Of a stretch of 64,000 nucleotides of DNA, positions 1 to 14,250 are shown one piece after another. The translations under genes were made by a program, and so were the position numbers. The notes beneath the pieces are model-generated. The model was not told where the DNA came from. It worked only from the letters and a program-made list of their open reading frames with translations, and made no database searches. Origin of the DNA: Epiperipatus broadwayi (taxonomy: Eukaryota > Onychophora > Udeonychophora > Euonychophora > Peripatidae). The DNA is taken from the NCBI GenBank assembly GCA_028023455.1, contig JAQFVV010000355.1:122001-186000 (forward strand). The letters are read 5' to 3'. How positions within the stretch are numbered: the first letter of the stretch is position 1; every line of letters begins with the position of its first letter.

Positions 1-2338
<2,338 letters not shown>

Positions 2339-2340
2339 TA

Positions 2341-2953
2341 CAGTCAAATATCAGCCTTTCATGCTAATTGTGCATACGCTTTGCGAGTGTTAATAATAAA
2401 TGAATACTTTCTCACCAATACAAGATATAGTATTTATGCAGGAATAAAAGGAATCCTCTTATTCCTACAACTCAAATGCTTATATATGAGCAAATCTGAA
2501 GTACTGGCAAAGAAAGCGTGACAATGGAACAGTCACTTTAAATTACTATATATGTTGTCTGAATGAATGACGCTGGTGAAATTATCTAGAATTTACTAAA
2601 TGTCATTCCAACTGAAACTTAATAATGTGTAAATAAGCATTTATTTTATATAGATGCTTATTTACATATTATTAAGTTTCAGTTGGAATGACGTTTAGTA
2701 AATTCTAGATAATTTCACCGGCGTTATTCAACAAGACAACATATATAGTAATTTAAAGTGACTGTTCCATTGTCACGCTTTCTTTGCCAGTACTTCAGAT
2801 TTGCTCATATATAATCATTTGAGTTGTAGGAATAAGAGGATTTCTTTTATTCCTGCATAAATACTATATCTTGTATTGGTGAGAAAGTATTTATTTATTA
2901 TTAACACTCGCAAAGCGTATGCACAATTAGCATGAAAGGCTGATATTTGACTG
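2341..2953. mobile_element. Fold-back MITE with TA target duplication (Tc1/mariner-like ends)
   Basis: A 613-bp inverted repeat. The left arm is 2341-2640, the right arm 2654-2953, and the loop only 13 bp. The arms match almost throughout with a few substitutions. The ends read CAGTCAAATATCAGCC and its complement, and each is flanked by TA (2339-2340 and 2954-2955). TA duplication with CAGT-type ends is typical of Tc1/mariner elements. There is no transposase, so it is non-autonomous. The 14-bp string AACTTTTCATGATT occurs both about 40 bp left of the element and directly at its right end. Confidence 0.85.
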
Positions 2954-2955
2954 TA

Positions 2956-3615
2956 ACTTTTCATGATTGTAACTTTAAATTTCCTTAAACATTATACATA
3001 ATCAATCCTATTTCCCACACCACATAATACTACAGAACAATGTGAGAATTGAAACAGCATATAGGTAAAAATAACTGAGAAGTACATATTCTCATGTCAT
3101 CAAATAAAAATCATCAAATAAAACTAAATACATAAAAAAAATGTTTGATCCATACTCCTATATAAATATCAGTTAAAACATCTTCTTAGAGCCTGTATAA
3201 TAGAGCAGCCTGTATAGCAGAGCTACATTAACTGCATACAACAAATATAAATAATTTTATTATGAATGCAATATTCATAACATTATTAACTCAAATACCT
3301 ATATAGGGCTCATGATACAGGACCATTCAAACTGATAATGAATTTCAAATAGTAATAAATTTTCAGTCAATTCTTCAATTATCTTACATTAATGGACATG
3401 GCTGCTGAAATATATATTCACTGATAATCAATGATAAATGATTGTAATAATACAATTCCATAACATAAATGCATATACAACTATGTACTAAACTTTGTAA
3501 ATCATTCTGCTAGTGTTCAACTATTATTAATCCAAACAACATATGGTAACTGCAATAAAATGTTAATCATGTCTTTTCCTGAGGATATTAATCCAAACCA
3601 CATTTTTTTACTCAG
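2956..3615. other. AT-rich DNA, nothing recognised
   Basis: Simple AT-rich sequence with short A and T runs and no supported feature. Confidence 0.5.
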
Positions 3616-3617
3616 TA

Positions 3618-4593
3618 CACCTGGGTCTCGTTTTATGCGGTAGATAGGTTCCACAGAAAACCCGCATTAAAAAAAATCACACAAAAATAGACTTAATTTA
3701 CTTTGAAAAATGGGGGATAGGGTCTGTAATTTTCTGAATTTGCATAAAAGCAAAGCAACAAAGAAAAATTACTTTAAAATTTACATTTAAAAAATAAGAA
3801 AATAAACTATGACTAATAAAAAATTTCAAATATTTGAAAAAAAATAATATAAGACAAACTTTTTTTACTTTTTTTATTAACTACAGCATTTACTTTTACA
3901 TTTTTCATACATACTTTAATCATTACCACTAGCGTTCATTTGTAAACTGGAAAGAAATCAGATTTGATGTGATGTATTGTAGCTTCTCCTTAAACGAAGT
4001 TAAGAATCTCTCAGCAATTATGCCCAGAGAAACCTGTTAGCCACTTTATTTTTATTCATGACATAATGTACAACTAGTGCCACTTTTAGTCTTGTGCTGT
4101 GTTAATGATTATCTGTTTCTAGGTTAAAAAAATGAGATCGTAATCAAAACAAAAAAATTATACATTATCATTAGAAAGATTATTTTCAGTTTATAAAATC
4201 TTCATTTTTTATTTTAAAAATCTAAAAGATTATTCATTTCTGTTATATATAACAAAATATACATTTTAAAAATTTAATTTTTTAAAATATTTATTGTGAT
4301 ATGTTTATATGCAAGTATAAATATATTATTATTATTTACTCATTAGTGTAAATAGGTTATTTACATAGAAGCTAAAAATCTAAATACTGCTTCAGGCCAT
4401 ATTCACTTATCTGCTAATGTAATGTTATATTTTTGAAAAAAAAAAAGTATTTCAAGTGAAAATAAGTTATTAATAATTTAAATTTCTTGATATCTAAAAA
4501 ATATAGTGAAATATGAAAGATATTAAGAAGAAACGTGAATCGCATAACTTCAAAATCGCATTAAAATAATCCGCATAAAACGAGACCCAGGTG
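3618..4593. mobile_element. Non-autonomous pogo/Tigger-like DNA transposon
   Basis: The ends are inverted: CACCTGGGTCTCGTTTTATG on the left and its near complement on the right (CATAAAACGAGACCCAGGTG). Each is flanked by a TA duplication (3616-3617, 4594-4595). The subterminal text (GATAGGTTCC, AAAATGGGGGATAGGGTC) is shared with the element at 49826-50929. TA targets and GTTTTATGCG-like ends resemble pogo/Tigger elements of the Tc1/mariner group. No transposase frame remains. The family assignment is inference from the ends. Confidence 0.8.
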
Positions 4594-4725
4594 TATTATA
4601 ATTTTATATAAAGGCCCTTATAAAGTTTTATAAAGTCAGATTATTTTTAAAATTTTAATTTAATAACTCAGAATATTTTATCCCATTCTTAATTATAAGA
4701 ACAATTTATTTCCGAAGTATGTTGT

Positions 4726-5136
4726 TAAATAGAGGGATTTGAACTCAAAATTTTTAGTCTACTCATCCTCCACTCTATTTCAAGCAACTGATACACATGC
4801 CCAAATGTTTATGACTATAATAAAACCAGCTAGTGCTTTGAGTGTTCCGTCATCAGATTTTCAATGAAATGATTGGTTGAATAGTTGAAAAGGTGAGAAG
4901 ATTGAAGTTTGTCCAATAAAGTTTGAGAAATTGTTATCTTTAATACAAACCAAGTACTGATTGTTTATATATGTGGGAGATTATGATCTGGCCTAATTGA
5001 TGAGTGCTAGTTCTGCAAGAAATGCATAAATTGGAGATCAAGTATCTTTTTAGCATGTCTGTGGTCATGTGTAATATTTTCTTAAGATAAATTGGAAGAT
5101 AGACTAAAAAATCCTGAGTTCAAATCCCTCTATTTA
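4726..5136 (+). mobile_element. Old family D hammerhead element with inverted ends
   Basis: The ends are inverted repeats: TAAATAGAGGGATTTGAACT on the left and its complement on the right. The interior matches family D in the orientation opposite to the copies at 13.9 and 62 kb, including GTGGGAGATTATGATCTGG and a decayed hammerhead motif at 4985-5039. It is the most divergent family D member, so probably the oldest. No clear target duplication is visible. Confidence 0.7.
4985..5039 (+). ncRNA. Decayed hammerhead ribozyme motif (family D)
   Basis: The layout matches the intact copies: stem I 5' strand GATC-TGG-CCTAA, core TTGATGA (C3 changed to U), hairpin GTGCT..TGCA, GAAA, short helix III TGCA, then the stem I return strand TTGG-A-GATC. 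The base needed at U16.1 is also lost, so it should be inactive. The outer stem I still pairs through a G-C where the younger copies have A-U. Confidence 0.65.
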
Positions 5137-6529
5137 CATATATAAATAACATTCAGCATAAACAAGTTATATATTGTATTAGATATAAGTATGTACTTAA
5201 GGAATCGATTTGTTTTATTTTAAATATAGATTTACACACGCATTGTATTGCAATGATTTTAAATAAATTTTATTTCAAAAATTAGGAAACCCATTTAATG
5301 CTAGCTACATTTTAATGTGCATATCTTTCTTTTTTATTTTAGCATCTATCACTTTATATAATATTCAGCGAGGTCATTTTATTTAAATCCTTTCTATTTT
5401 TTTTATTTATAAAATAATCCTTATCATATTAATAAAGGTAATAATTTTTATTTGAATGTTAATTAAAATAACATATAAAATAATTCATAAGTTTATAAAT
5501 ATTTACTTCAAAGTCTTCTTTTTTTTTCTTTTCAATTGCAATAAATTGATAAAGATAAATTACACAATACTATAAGTAACAGAATTATTTTTACCATCTG
5601 ATTAAATGTTTCCTTAAATTTTGAAATGTAATTTGTCCATAACAAAAGAAAATATAAACTGTGAAAAAAATATTATATAGTATAAATAAATATAAGCTTA
5701 TCCTAATATATATATATGTTTTTAACAAAATTAAACTAATAATCAAAGAAGAAAACAATAAGCACATTACATTTAAAATCCAACACTAAATCTTTAAATG
5801 ATTGATGTTTGTTCTAAAGTTTTAATAAAAATGTATGTATTTCCATATCTGGCATAGCAATCCTATGGAAATCATACACATATATATCTTCATCATCATA
5901 ACATTTTCCTGTATAAGCATTGTGTTGTATGTCCCAAAAAAAATCAAAGACATGAAACTCACTTTGGTTATTTGGATTGTGGATTGGTACCTACTTGTAA
6001 GAACTCACAGAGAGGATGTTTTGCTATATATCACACTTAAAATGTGGCAAATTATCCTAATCTTGCTGGACCAGTTTCATCTCAAACATCACATGCAGTT
6101 TCATCACAAATGGCCTTGCTGGGATTGTAATTAACATGTATAATATGAAGGTCTCTAAATGCAGATGCCTCTACTTATGCTCAGATGAGGGATATGACTT
6201 TTGAATAGTTCTAATATGTAAGTTATATTTGCATTTTATTTATTTTTGTTTCTTGTTTTGCAGCATGATCAATAACTTTTCACATGGAATATTACTTGAT
6301 AATATTTTGATTTATATTTTAGGTGAATTCAATTCAACAACCTGATTTTTTACACAGTGACATGTAGCACAGATAATGAAAGGTATTATTTTTATTATTC
6401 TTTTATTTTTTGTTGGTTTGTTTTAGCTTCCAACACAATGGTGAAATCACATGTCCCCCTTCCCTACCCACTTATTTGTAAAAGGAAACTCTCCCTTATT
6501 CCTTTACAAATCATTGTGCCAGTGTGGAA
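5137..6529. other. AT-rich DNA, nothing recognised
   Basis: Slightly less AT-rich text around 5835-6130 gives a short open frame, but it has no recognisable motif and is not supported as a gene. Confidence 0.45.
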
Positions 6530-6615
6530 CCCCTCCTCCTCCCTCCCCCCCCCTTTTTTTTCGTTCTCGTGGTTTGTCTCCTCTTTTCCCCCCCCTCCCC
6601 CCCCTTCTCCCTCAC
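6530..6615. repeat. Polypyrimidine (C/T) tract
   Basis: About 85 bp almost entirely C and T on the plus strand, with C8-C9 and T8 runs. The tract is low complexity. Open frames across it are artefacts. Confidence 0.9.
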
Positions 6616-7496
6616 ATTAAAATAATAAATTTTGGGGTTTATTTTGGTATGTTGGGGTAATGGATGACTGATTGACACCTTGAACCAAGACTACATACAG
6701 TTTATTATTCTCTAACAATTTAATTGTATATAATTCAATATTTTTTTATTATTCTGTTTTTATTAGTTTTTTTTTTTACTAACATGCTTTTCGTTGTTTT
6801 TGTTTCACTAACTTGTTTTTTATTAACTTCATTTTACATTTGAAAGGCATATGACTGCCTGATTGTGTTCCTTATTTGGATTTTGGGACAGCTTCATTAC
6901 TGATTACTTTTGCCAATTGGTAAACAAGAGTCTGGAATGATTTATCTTTATTAATAACAATATTGAATAATATAAAATATCTAATATTTTGCATATTTAT
7001 ATTAGATAATATGAACAGGTATGCTTCTCTGGAAGACATATCTTGAAAGAGGTAGAATATACACATTTATTTTAAAAATATGTGCCTTAGAATCTTTTTT
7101 AGTAACCTTTGACTGCCTCTTGAAATGAGAATTTTTTTCATTTTTTAAATTTGTAAATTGTTTTCTGAATTGGCAGTACTTATTCAGTATGATGATGTAT
7201 GAACAGGATTCGTTTATCTAAAGTCTAAAATGAAAATAGTTTTGAGCAAATATTGGAAAATTTAGAACTCAAATTTGAAATGCATCTTGTTTATCAGGAT
7301 ATTGAGTTTTCATAATTATTAGCCAAGAACTTGCACGATGCATACATATACACGAATTTTATAATATGCAAATATGTGTACCATGATGATCCTTGTTTAG
7401 AATTTCAAATTATATGACATTTTACTTTTTTATTGTATCAATAGTGGTAAATAATAATATCCCCACTCCCTTCATTATTTTTACATTTTGATAGAA

Positions 7497-7980
7497 TTTT
7501 TTTTTTTATCTTTTATTAGGGAGAACGTTTTTTCTTCTTCACGCCATAGATTTTTCAACTTCTGGGGTGCAAGAAAAAATTAAGAATTCTTATCCTTCTA
7601 CTACCATAAGATCTGAAGCTATGAATTATCTCAGGGAAGAAGTAATATATATGGTTTGAAAGATAATTGTGTGAGAAATACAAAGAAATTATAAATAAAG
7701 ATTTAATTTAAACTTAATTAATGATAAATTAGAAATTATGAACAAACAAAAAATAATAATTAATTCTGATGTTAAAATTACTTTTTTTTTATTTTTAAAA
7801 TTGTAATCACTATGTGTCTCAGCCTTAGTGTTTTCCTTAGTTTTTCTAGGTTCTATCAATGTAAATCTTTTTGCTTTAACATCATGGGAACTGATGTTAT
7901 TGTGAAAATTGTGTCTTAAGTCAGTTTTTTTTTAATTCAATATGGCGCCAGGACCTTTAACTAAAACCATAATATGTTCT
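7497..7980 (+). repeat. Dispersed segment with exon-like core, copy A
   Basis: This segment aligns with the reverse complement of about 56600-57060. The core 7520-7634 is preceded by a pyrimidine-rich stretch ending TTTTATTAG and ends in CTCAG. In this copy the donor position reads GGAAG, where copy B has GTAAG. One frame is open across the core in this copy and ends SEAMNYL; copy B ends CEAMNYL but has a stop and a frameshift further upstream. The downstream match (GTTTTCCTTAGTTTTTCTAG and TTCAATATGGC) continues past the core. The protein is not recognised. It is a decayed gene duplicate or an element that once held an intron. Confidence 0.6.
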
Positions 7981-9294
7981 TATTAAAATTTTAAAAATAT
8001 AATTAAGATATGAAACTATAGTTAAATCTAAAATATTTACAACATCACTATTACTTTTTAGAAGATTTTATATATATATAAATAAGGGAGGAAGAGATTA
8101 CGGGGCTAAGCTCATTACCAGTCACTAAATTATGATTGTTTTTCTTTTTGAATTAGCTATTGAAATTTATTTTGATTAGCCTGATATTTTATTTATTCTG
8201 CTGCTTAGATTAAATTAACTATACATTCATATATCAAACAATTCTGAATTGTTAACGAAGATAACTGACAAAATTTTAATATAGTTTGTAAAAACCACAG
8301 CTATTTGAAATTCAGTTTGTATATTTATATATTTAATTCTCCCTTCTATTTAATTTCCAGACATAAAGCTAATCTAAGATAAAAGTCGATTTAACAATAT
8401 GAAAATTCAATATTACAAATATTTGGAAATGTGATTTTAATTTTAGTCTCTCATAATTTTTTTTTTTACTGTTAAAAACTTAAATCTAGATTTTTTTTTT
8501 TTTTTTTACATTTTACATAATAAAATATTCAAATCTACAAAATAGTGAGTTAAAAATTAATGACATTCTTATACTTTTGAAGTTTTAAAAAAAAAAATTC
8601 TAAAAAAAAAAAATATGAAACATCTGTTTACAAAAATATGAATATATTTTATGGAGATCTTGTCAATCTTTCTTAGAGCAATTTTTTTTTTCATTTCTTA
8701 AACAATTTTAGGTTATTAAAGGTTAATGCATTAAAAACAAAATAATTATCAGATTCTTTTGCTTCAAAAAAATAAATATATATTTAATAAAAAATGAATG
8801 TTAGATATTTTTAAACAGTCTGGATGATATGTCATTACATTTCTCTCTGTTTGCTCGACCATTTTATTCATTTTGTTTTTGGTAACTAAAACATTATTTC
8901 TTCTTTATTCATTATTGGTTAAAATAATTGTTATTATTATATAAGTAAAAAGTTTTATGCGGCAAATAAAACTTTTAATAATAAAATTGAACGGCAAAAT
9001 TAATATTGATTTACAATTTTATTTCAAAATGAAGAAATTCTAATTTACTAACCATAAGGGTACTGCCTATAAAAGAATATTAATAATTACAAAATAAATA
9101 GATGCGGATGATTATCTATATAATGAAACGTTCTATTTATATGTGTATAATCCACACTGTGTTACATTTATATATTTTGAAAACTATAATAATCATTAAA
9201 AGGCTTATTTAAAAAAAAAGAGAGAGTACTCACAAACGATTATGGTCATGTCAACTCCAAGAAAAAGATTTAACAAAAACAAAACATGAAACAA

Positions 9295-9295
<1 letters not shown>

Positions 9296-9353
<58 letters not shown>

Positions 9354-9367
9354 CAACAACAACAACA
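9296..9367. repeat. (AAT)n then (AAC)n microsatellite
   Basis: About 18 AAT units followed by 6 AAC units. The poly-Asn reading across it is an artefact of the repeat. Confidence 0.95.
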
Positions 9368-9649
9368 GACTAGAGATTATTTATTGCACTGAAATACAAA
9401 CCAAACTGAGAATCGTATACACTCCACATATAAAACATACTTTATTTTATATATTACCATCATATTTTAAAATGTTTGAAGCAATTTTTTTAAATAATTC
9501 AACAGTGTCAAACTATAGCTCTTCAATGTATTCTAATTTCTGTCATAATTTTCCAACCAAAGCAATCAGCAATAAACATCATTATAATGTATTTGAGACA
9601 ATCTTTATAATAGAAATCGGATAAGTTATATCAGTCACATTCACACCCA

Positions 9650-10880
9650 CAAACAAGCTCATGCCCACCATAAAACACTTTTAGTCTGCTCTGCATTTTT
9701 TATTCAGTTCACATAACCTGTTACAATAAACGTAATTTTGCAGTAGTGGATTCTATGGTATCATATACAACAAGGATATTAATCTATTGATAGGTCTTGC
9801 AGTCATGTTCATTGTATTTTTACAATTTTTCAGAGCATCTTTAAATGTACATTTTTATAGCTTTTATGTTATTATGGCACGGTGCCCAAATCTCTCTTTC
9901 ATGTGAAAAACTAACAGTCTACATGTAGTTAATTTGGTTGCAGTAATTTTTCACATAAATTAAATAACATCTTTTAAATTAAAAAAAAAAAACAACAGCA
10001 GCAGAACCTTGAAGTCTGTCATCCTAAATCCAAAGTATTTAAATTTTGCATTCAAAAATATTAATTCCATACTATGTATGTATTTCGATGTGGGATAATA
10101 AAACAATAATCAAAAATAATATAAATCCAGAAAGTAAAGCTTACTTTTTTTGTTTGCAGATTCAAACGAAAATTTATCTTGTCAAAACTGTATGCATTTC
10201 CCCCTCTGAATCATAAACTCCCCTATACACCATGAAAAAGACTATTCATAAAAATAAAAAAAACAATATTGGAGCACATCCTTGTTTAACACCAATTTCA
10301 TTTTAAATGCCTCATATTTTTTACCTGTAGAAATAACCTTTTCTCTCATTACAACTTGTGGATCTTTATAATCCCGTATAAATTTTGGTAGATAATCAAT
10401 GAATTTCGAACATTGTCATGAGTTTGTTGATTAATTGACTTAAATGATTTGATAAAATCAATAAAAACAATATATAAATCATTCTGATTTATTAATTTAT
10501 TGTATTTTTTTGGAAACTATGTTTATATTGCTTTTTGATTCACTAAAACCATAGTGAATCACTGTAACTATTATTTATAACAGAATCAGCCTTCTAAACA
10601 ATATTCTTAAAAGCAATTTTGCTACAGTTTGTATAAAAGGTATTCCATAATAATTACAGCCATCTTGTCCATTCTCTTTATTTTTTTAAAGTTAAAACAA
10701 TGGAAACATCCTTAAGATCCTATGATATATTTGATTGGTTAATATATTCCTTAAAAATTTCAAAATTTTGAAGCTAACTCTCCACTATCAGTTTTAAGAT
10801 TTCAATAGCATCTCTATTACCATTTTTAAGATTACAAAAAATCAGTTTTGACTTCTTCCAAATCTAAATAAATAAATAAA
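9650..10880 (-). pseudogene. Decayed LINE reverse transcriptase
   Basis: On the minus strand, broken frames spell reverse transcriptase blocks in the right order. DLKDVSIV followed by NGQDGCNYYGIPFIQTVAKL resembles the W-K-D-A and N-Y-R-G-I-S-L-L box (about 10600-10720). LLRILFRRL corresponds to the K-x-x-x-R-I-L-x-x-R-L segment. LYIVFIDFIKSF is the F-x-D-F-x-K-A-F box with catalytic Asp (about 10440-10480). VKQGCAPILF is the G-V-x-Q-G-C box (about 10250-10290). Many stops and frameshifts separate these blocks, so nothing functional is encoded. The box spelling differs from the RTE copies at 31, 42 and 57 kb, so this is another LINE lineage. The ends are not defined. Confidence 0.75.
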
Positions 10881-12359
10881 ATAGATATATTATTACAAGT
10901 CATCATATCAATTCCAGTATCAGTATTAAAAATATGGTCAAAATAGTCTTTCTAAATGCTTTAGATATTAGCAACAGGAAACTCTGTAGATAGTAGTGTC
11001 ATCCAATACAAGCTTCAATAATTGCTAATAACAGCTTGGATAAGCATAGGTAATGGTGATCATATGATATCTTGTTGTTTTAGATACACCATTTTTTGAT
11101 ATTATTTATTGTCTTCAGAGTATCAAATTTTTAAAGAAGTCCACTTCCTGTTGCTAGCAGGAGCAGTTCACTGCTCACTGGCTCCACAAGGATGGGAGGA
11201 TTCAAATATTCAAGATGGGAGTTGGTACGAAGATGCATGATAAAACATAAGTGTTTACTTGTTTTAATCTTTTACACCTTTTCAATAAATTTTAAAAGAC
11301 AGTTTTAAGTCAAAATAACTCAATTTATCAATCGTTTTATTCTATGCAAATGGCCACCATTAATCAAGCAAAAGCTAATATAAGCAATTACTAGAATCAT
11401 TAAAACAAGATTAAAACGGACAAAATGAATTTAAAATGTAATTTAATAACTAAAAAAAAAAAATAACAAAAATCCTAATTTTGATGATGGAACTAATTTA
11501 AAACAATTAGAAAATTAATACCTGTGAAAATAAAAGTGAAGAAAAAATTCTCAACGATAATATTCCTGAGAATTCAAACTTAACTCCAGATATCAAGAAA
11601 TAAAACTGCTTTCAACAACTACAAGCCAGTCAGGGAGAACGGAAAACAACTGAAGAAACATGTCAGATGCAAAGATTATTCTAAAACCATGGAAAAATAT
11701 TTTTCAAATGTTAAATTGTTCATAAAGAAAAAGTAACAATATCATGGTATCGAACCAGAAGTCGCCTTCTGCAGCAAAACTTTGCAGGTAAGAAAATTAT
11801 TTTAAATATTAATTTGATCTCAAATTAAGAATTAAACATTATGGATTATGATTTAAGCTACCTCCCTGCATAAAACTTAGAAATTTATGATGATTAGATC
11901 AAAAGTTATTGGGCCACTCCCGGTGCAATTGGGATGCCACAAAAAATTAAAATTCTTCAAGAAAGTTTCAAATTGACTTAGAATTACAATGAAGTGAATT
12001 AGAAGATAAAAAACAATGATTTAGAGATAAAAATAAATTTATTGGATGTTATGAGCCTAGACAGAAACACTGAAGTGGTTAATTATTGAATCCCTTTAGA
12101 TTTAAATCATTAAGAAAAACCCAAAACCTAAATACAAACCATTAGATTTTATAATTGGAACTTTAATTAAGAATCAAGAATTAGAACTCAACTTGGATTG
12201 GAAGAACTCAACAGGATCAGTAAGGCAGAATCATAATTGAAATTCTGTCACCATTTAGTTCAAAACAGGGTTATATAATATGAACTGGATTGTGAACCCT
12301 GAGGATCTAATGGGTCCATGAATCTAATTATTGTTTTTTTTTTATTTTTTTGGGTTTTG
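10881..12359. other. Mixed AT-rich DNA, no supported gene
   Basis: Contains a short moderate-GC patch at about 11150-11230. Scattered frames at 11900-12300 give fragments such as LDVMSLDRNTEVVNY, too weak to assign. It may be further LINE debris linked to the reverse transcriptase relic to the left. Confidence 0.35.
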
Positions 12360-12995
12360 CCTCAATTCTTGGTCTCAAGAATAGAGGTGATGGCCATGAA
12401 GGGTTTGTTGATCAGTGTGATCAGTCGGCAATCATCATCACACCCAGGTTTAGGGATAATCTGGAAATGTTCGTGTGGCCTTCTCTGAGTCTGTTGATGT
12501 TCCAGCCATGCTGAACTAATGTCACACCCAGATAAATTGTAACTCACTTATAACAGGGACTGAAGTGATTTAACCTTGTCCAAGAAGTGGGTCTGGGTTC
12601 TTGCTAAACTGAATTCTGGCTGACAGGTCATGGATGGGGTCTGGGGGAGCTGCTTGGTGACTTGCCAGGTGGTTTGAGAGTCGATTGTCCCACATGGACT
12701 TTGCTTCAAATTGATGTAACATCCCCTTGATTGATTGACATTTGATCTATGATAATTCAGGTCCTTTTTTTTTCTTTTTTGGGTGTTTTTTTCTTGATTT
12801 TTATACTCAGAATGTATTTTTTTAGATACCTGTAATACCTAATCTATTATATAAGGTGGTTGTATTGCTTTGAGCTACTGCCCAGTTGTAGAATATCAAG
12901 GTATTATTGTAGCCTTTATGGTCCACTTCTGCAGGTGGCAGAATGTGGTCCTGTGCAGGTGGATCATACTTTAGTGACTTAATAAAATTGCTTTG
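12360..12995 (+). other. GC-richer segment ending in poly(A)-like signal, unidentified
   Basis: This 630-bp patch stands out as less AT-rich than its surroundings. It ends with AATAAA about 16 bases before an A-rich run (TTAATAAAATTGCTTTGAAA followed by CTAAAAAAAATAAG), the layout of a transcript 3' end. It could be a retroposed transcript, a SINE-like unit or the terminal exon of a gene. No conserved protein is recognised; short frames on both strands are not supported. Confidence 0.4.
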
Positions 12996-13935
12996 AAACT
13001 AAAAAAAATAAGACATAGAATGACCATGATCAAACCAAAATATTTATCACTTTTGTAGTTTTAATACACCAATCATACTAATACTTCTTAGTTCAAACTT
13101 TAGCTTTAAATCTTTATATTTATTATAAAACTTCACTGCCAGGCCAAAATACTACATGTTTTCTTTTAATAAAATGTCTAATAATAAGATTATTGTCAGG
13201 GAGATAGTTATGACATTTATAAATAGAATTTTTAAAGCATAATTTATTAGATATAAGAAAAATAAATAAATATTTATTCAGACTTTTTTTGAAAAGTGAA
13301 AAATAATGAAGATTTTGTTCATTTTTTAAAAAAAAAAAATCTTTCTAGAAATAATGTAATAAGAACAATAGTCTAAAGACCATTGATATTTTCTGATTGT
13401 CTGTAAGATACTGACTTCTTTAGATTTTTATTTCAATTAAAAGAATCAATAAAATTAGTATTGCAAAATCTAAATTATATAAAAAATATTACACGAATAC
13501 CAGTTACAATAATGGTAAAATAGTAATCTATAGCAATAGACATATTTTTTTCTGGAAGAAATACTGAAGGAATCCCAGTGGAGATGAGAGTCATCTTGTT
13601 AATAAAATATTTTTTGAATCAATTCCATTTTTTAAACCTGAATGAATTACTTTAATGTCATAACAAATTTATGAAATACTTGGCCAAAATTGCATTTATA
13701 TTTATTAAAATATCACAAAAATTTATTGTTAACATTGTTTGGCAGCCATTTGACAGAGTGTCATGACAGCAATTATCACTTCTTTTAATATAAAATTATT
13801 TCAACTTTCCTAGCTTGTATTTTTGAAAATGAAATATATTTCAAAAAAACCTAAACGGAAACAAATATATTTTATTTTAATAATAAATAAATATTTGAAA
13901 ACCAGGCACTCTTCACAAACCTGGGAGCTTTAATT
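12996..13935. other. AT-rich DNA, nothing recognised
   Basis: No supported feature on either strand. Confidence 0.5.
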
Positions 13936-13944
13936 GTAAGTATA

Positions 13945-14250
13945 GGGGTTTGAACTCAGATTTTCAAGCATCCTTAAACTATCCACACTATCTTATGCAA
14001 CTGATACACATGACCACATACATGTAGAAAAGATCAATAATCACCAATATACGTATTTCATGCTAAACCAGCACTCATCAGTTGGTCCAGATTATCATCT
14101 CCCACACATATATAAAATCAATGCTCAGTTTATATTAAGATAGAAAATCTTCATACTTTAATGACAGGCTTCAATCCATTCCAACCTTCAACTTTTCAGC
14201 CATCCATATCATTGAAAATCTGAAGATGAAAACTCAAATCCCATGCTGAT
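13945..14250 (-). mobile_element. Family D hammerhead element, single divergent unit
   Basis: It begins GGGGTTTGAACTCAGATTTT and ends near AAAACTCAAATCCC, which are imperfect inverted ends like those of the 4726-5136 copy. The interior matches the family D units at 17.3 and 62 kb through the CCACACTATCT, AATAATCACCAATATACG and CTTCAATCCATTCCA blocks. It carries the best-preserved hammerhead in the window (14037-14095). Confidence 0.75.
14037..14095 (-). ncRNA. Hammerhead ribozyme, intact core (family D)
   Basis: Read on the minus strand: stem I outer strand ATAATC, bulge TGG, inner strand ACCAA, CTGATGA box (plus-strand 14075-14081), stem II GTGCT-GGTTT-AGCAT (five pairs including one G-U), GAAA box (14056-14059), helix III made of the self-complementary TACGTA, then U-A before the cleavage point (between 14048 and 14047), and the return strand TTGGT-GATTAT. 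Stem I closes with 5 + 6 pairs around the bulge. All invariant HHR residues are present. The reaction would be self-cleavage of the element's own RNA, leaving a 5' end that begins UUGGU. The geometry is type I with a minimal helix III. Confidence 0.85.

Noticed and set aside
6357-6660. Pro/Ser-rich overlapping frames
   Set aside because: They are caused by a C/T tract; no start context, domain or conserved partner.
9286-9624. Open frame beginning with a long poly-Asn run
   Set aside because: It is a translation of the AAT/AAC microsatellite with AT-rich sequence; no motif follows.
12362-12547. 61-residue minus-strand frame in the GC-richer patch
   Set aside because: No family recognised and short; kept only as part of the unidentified segment.
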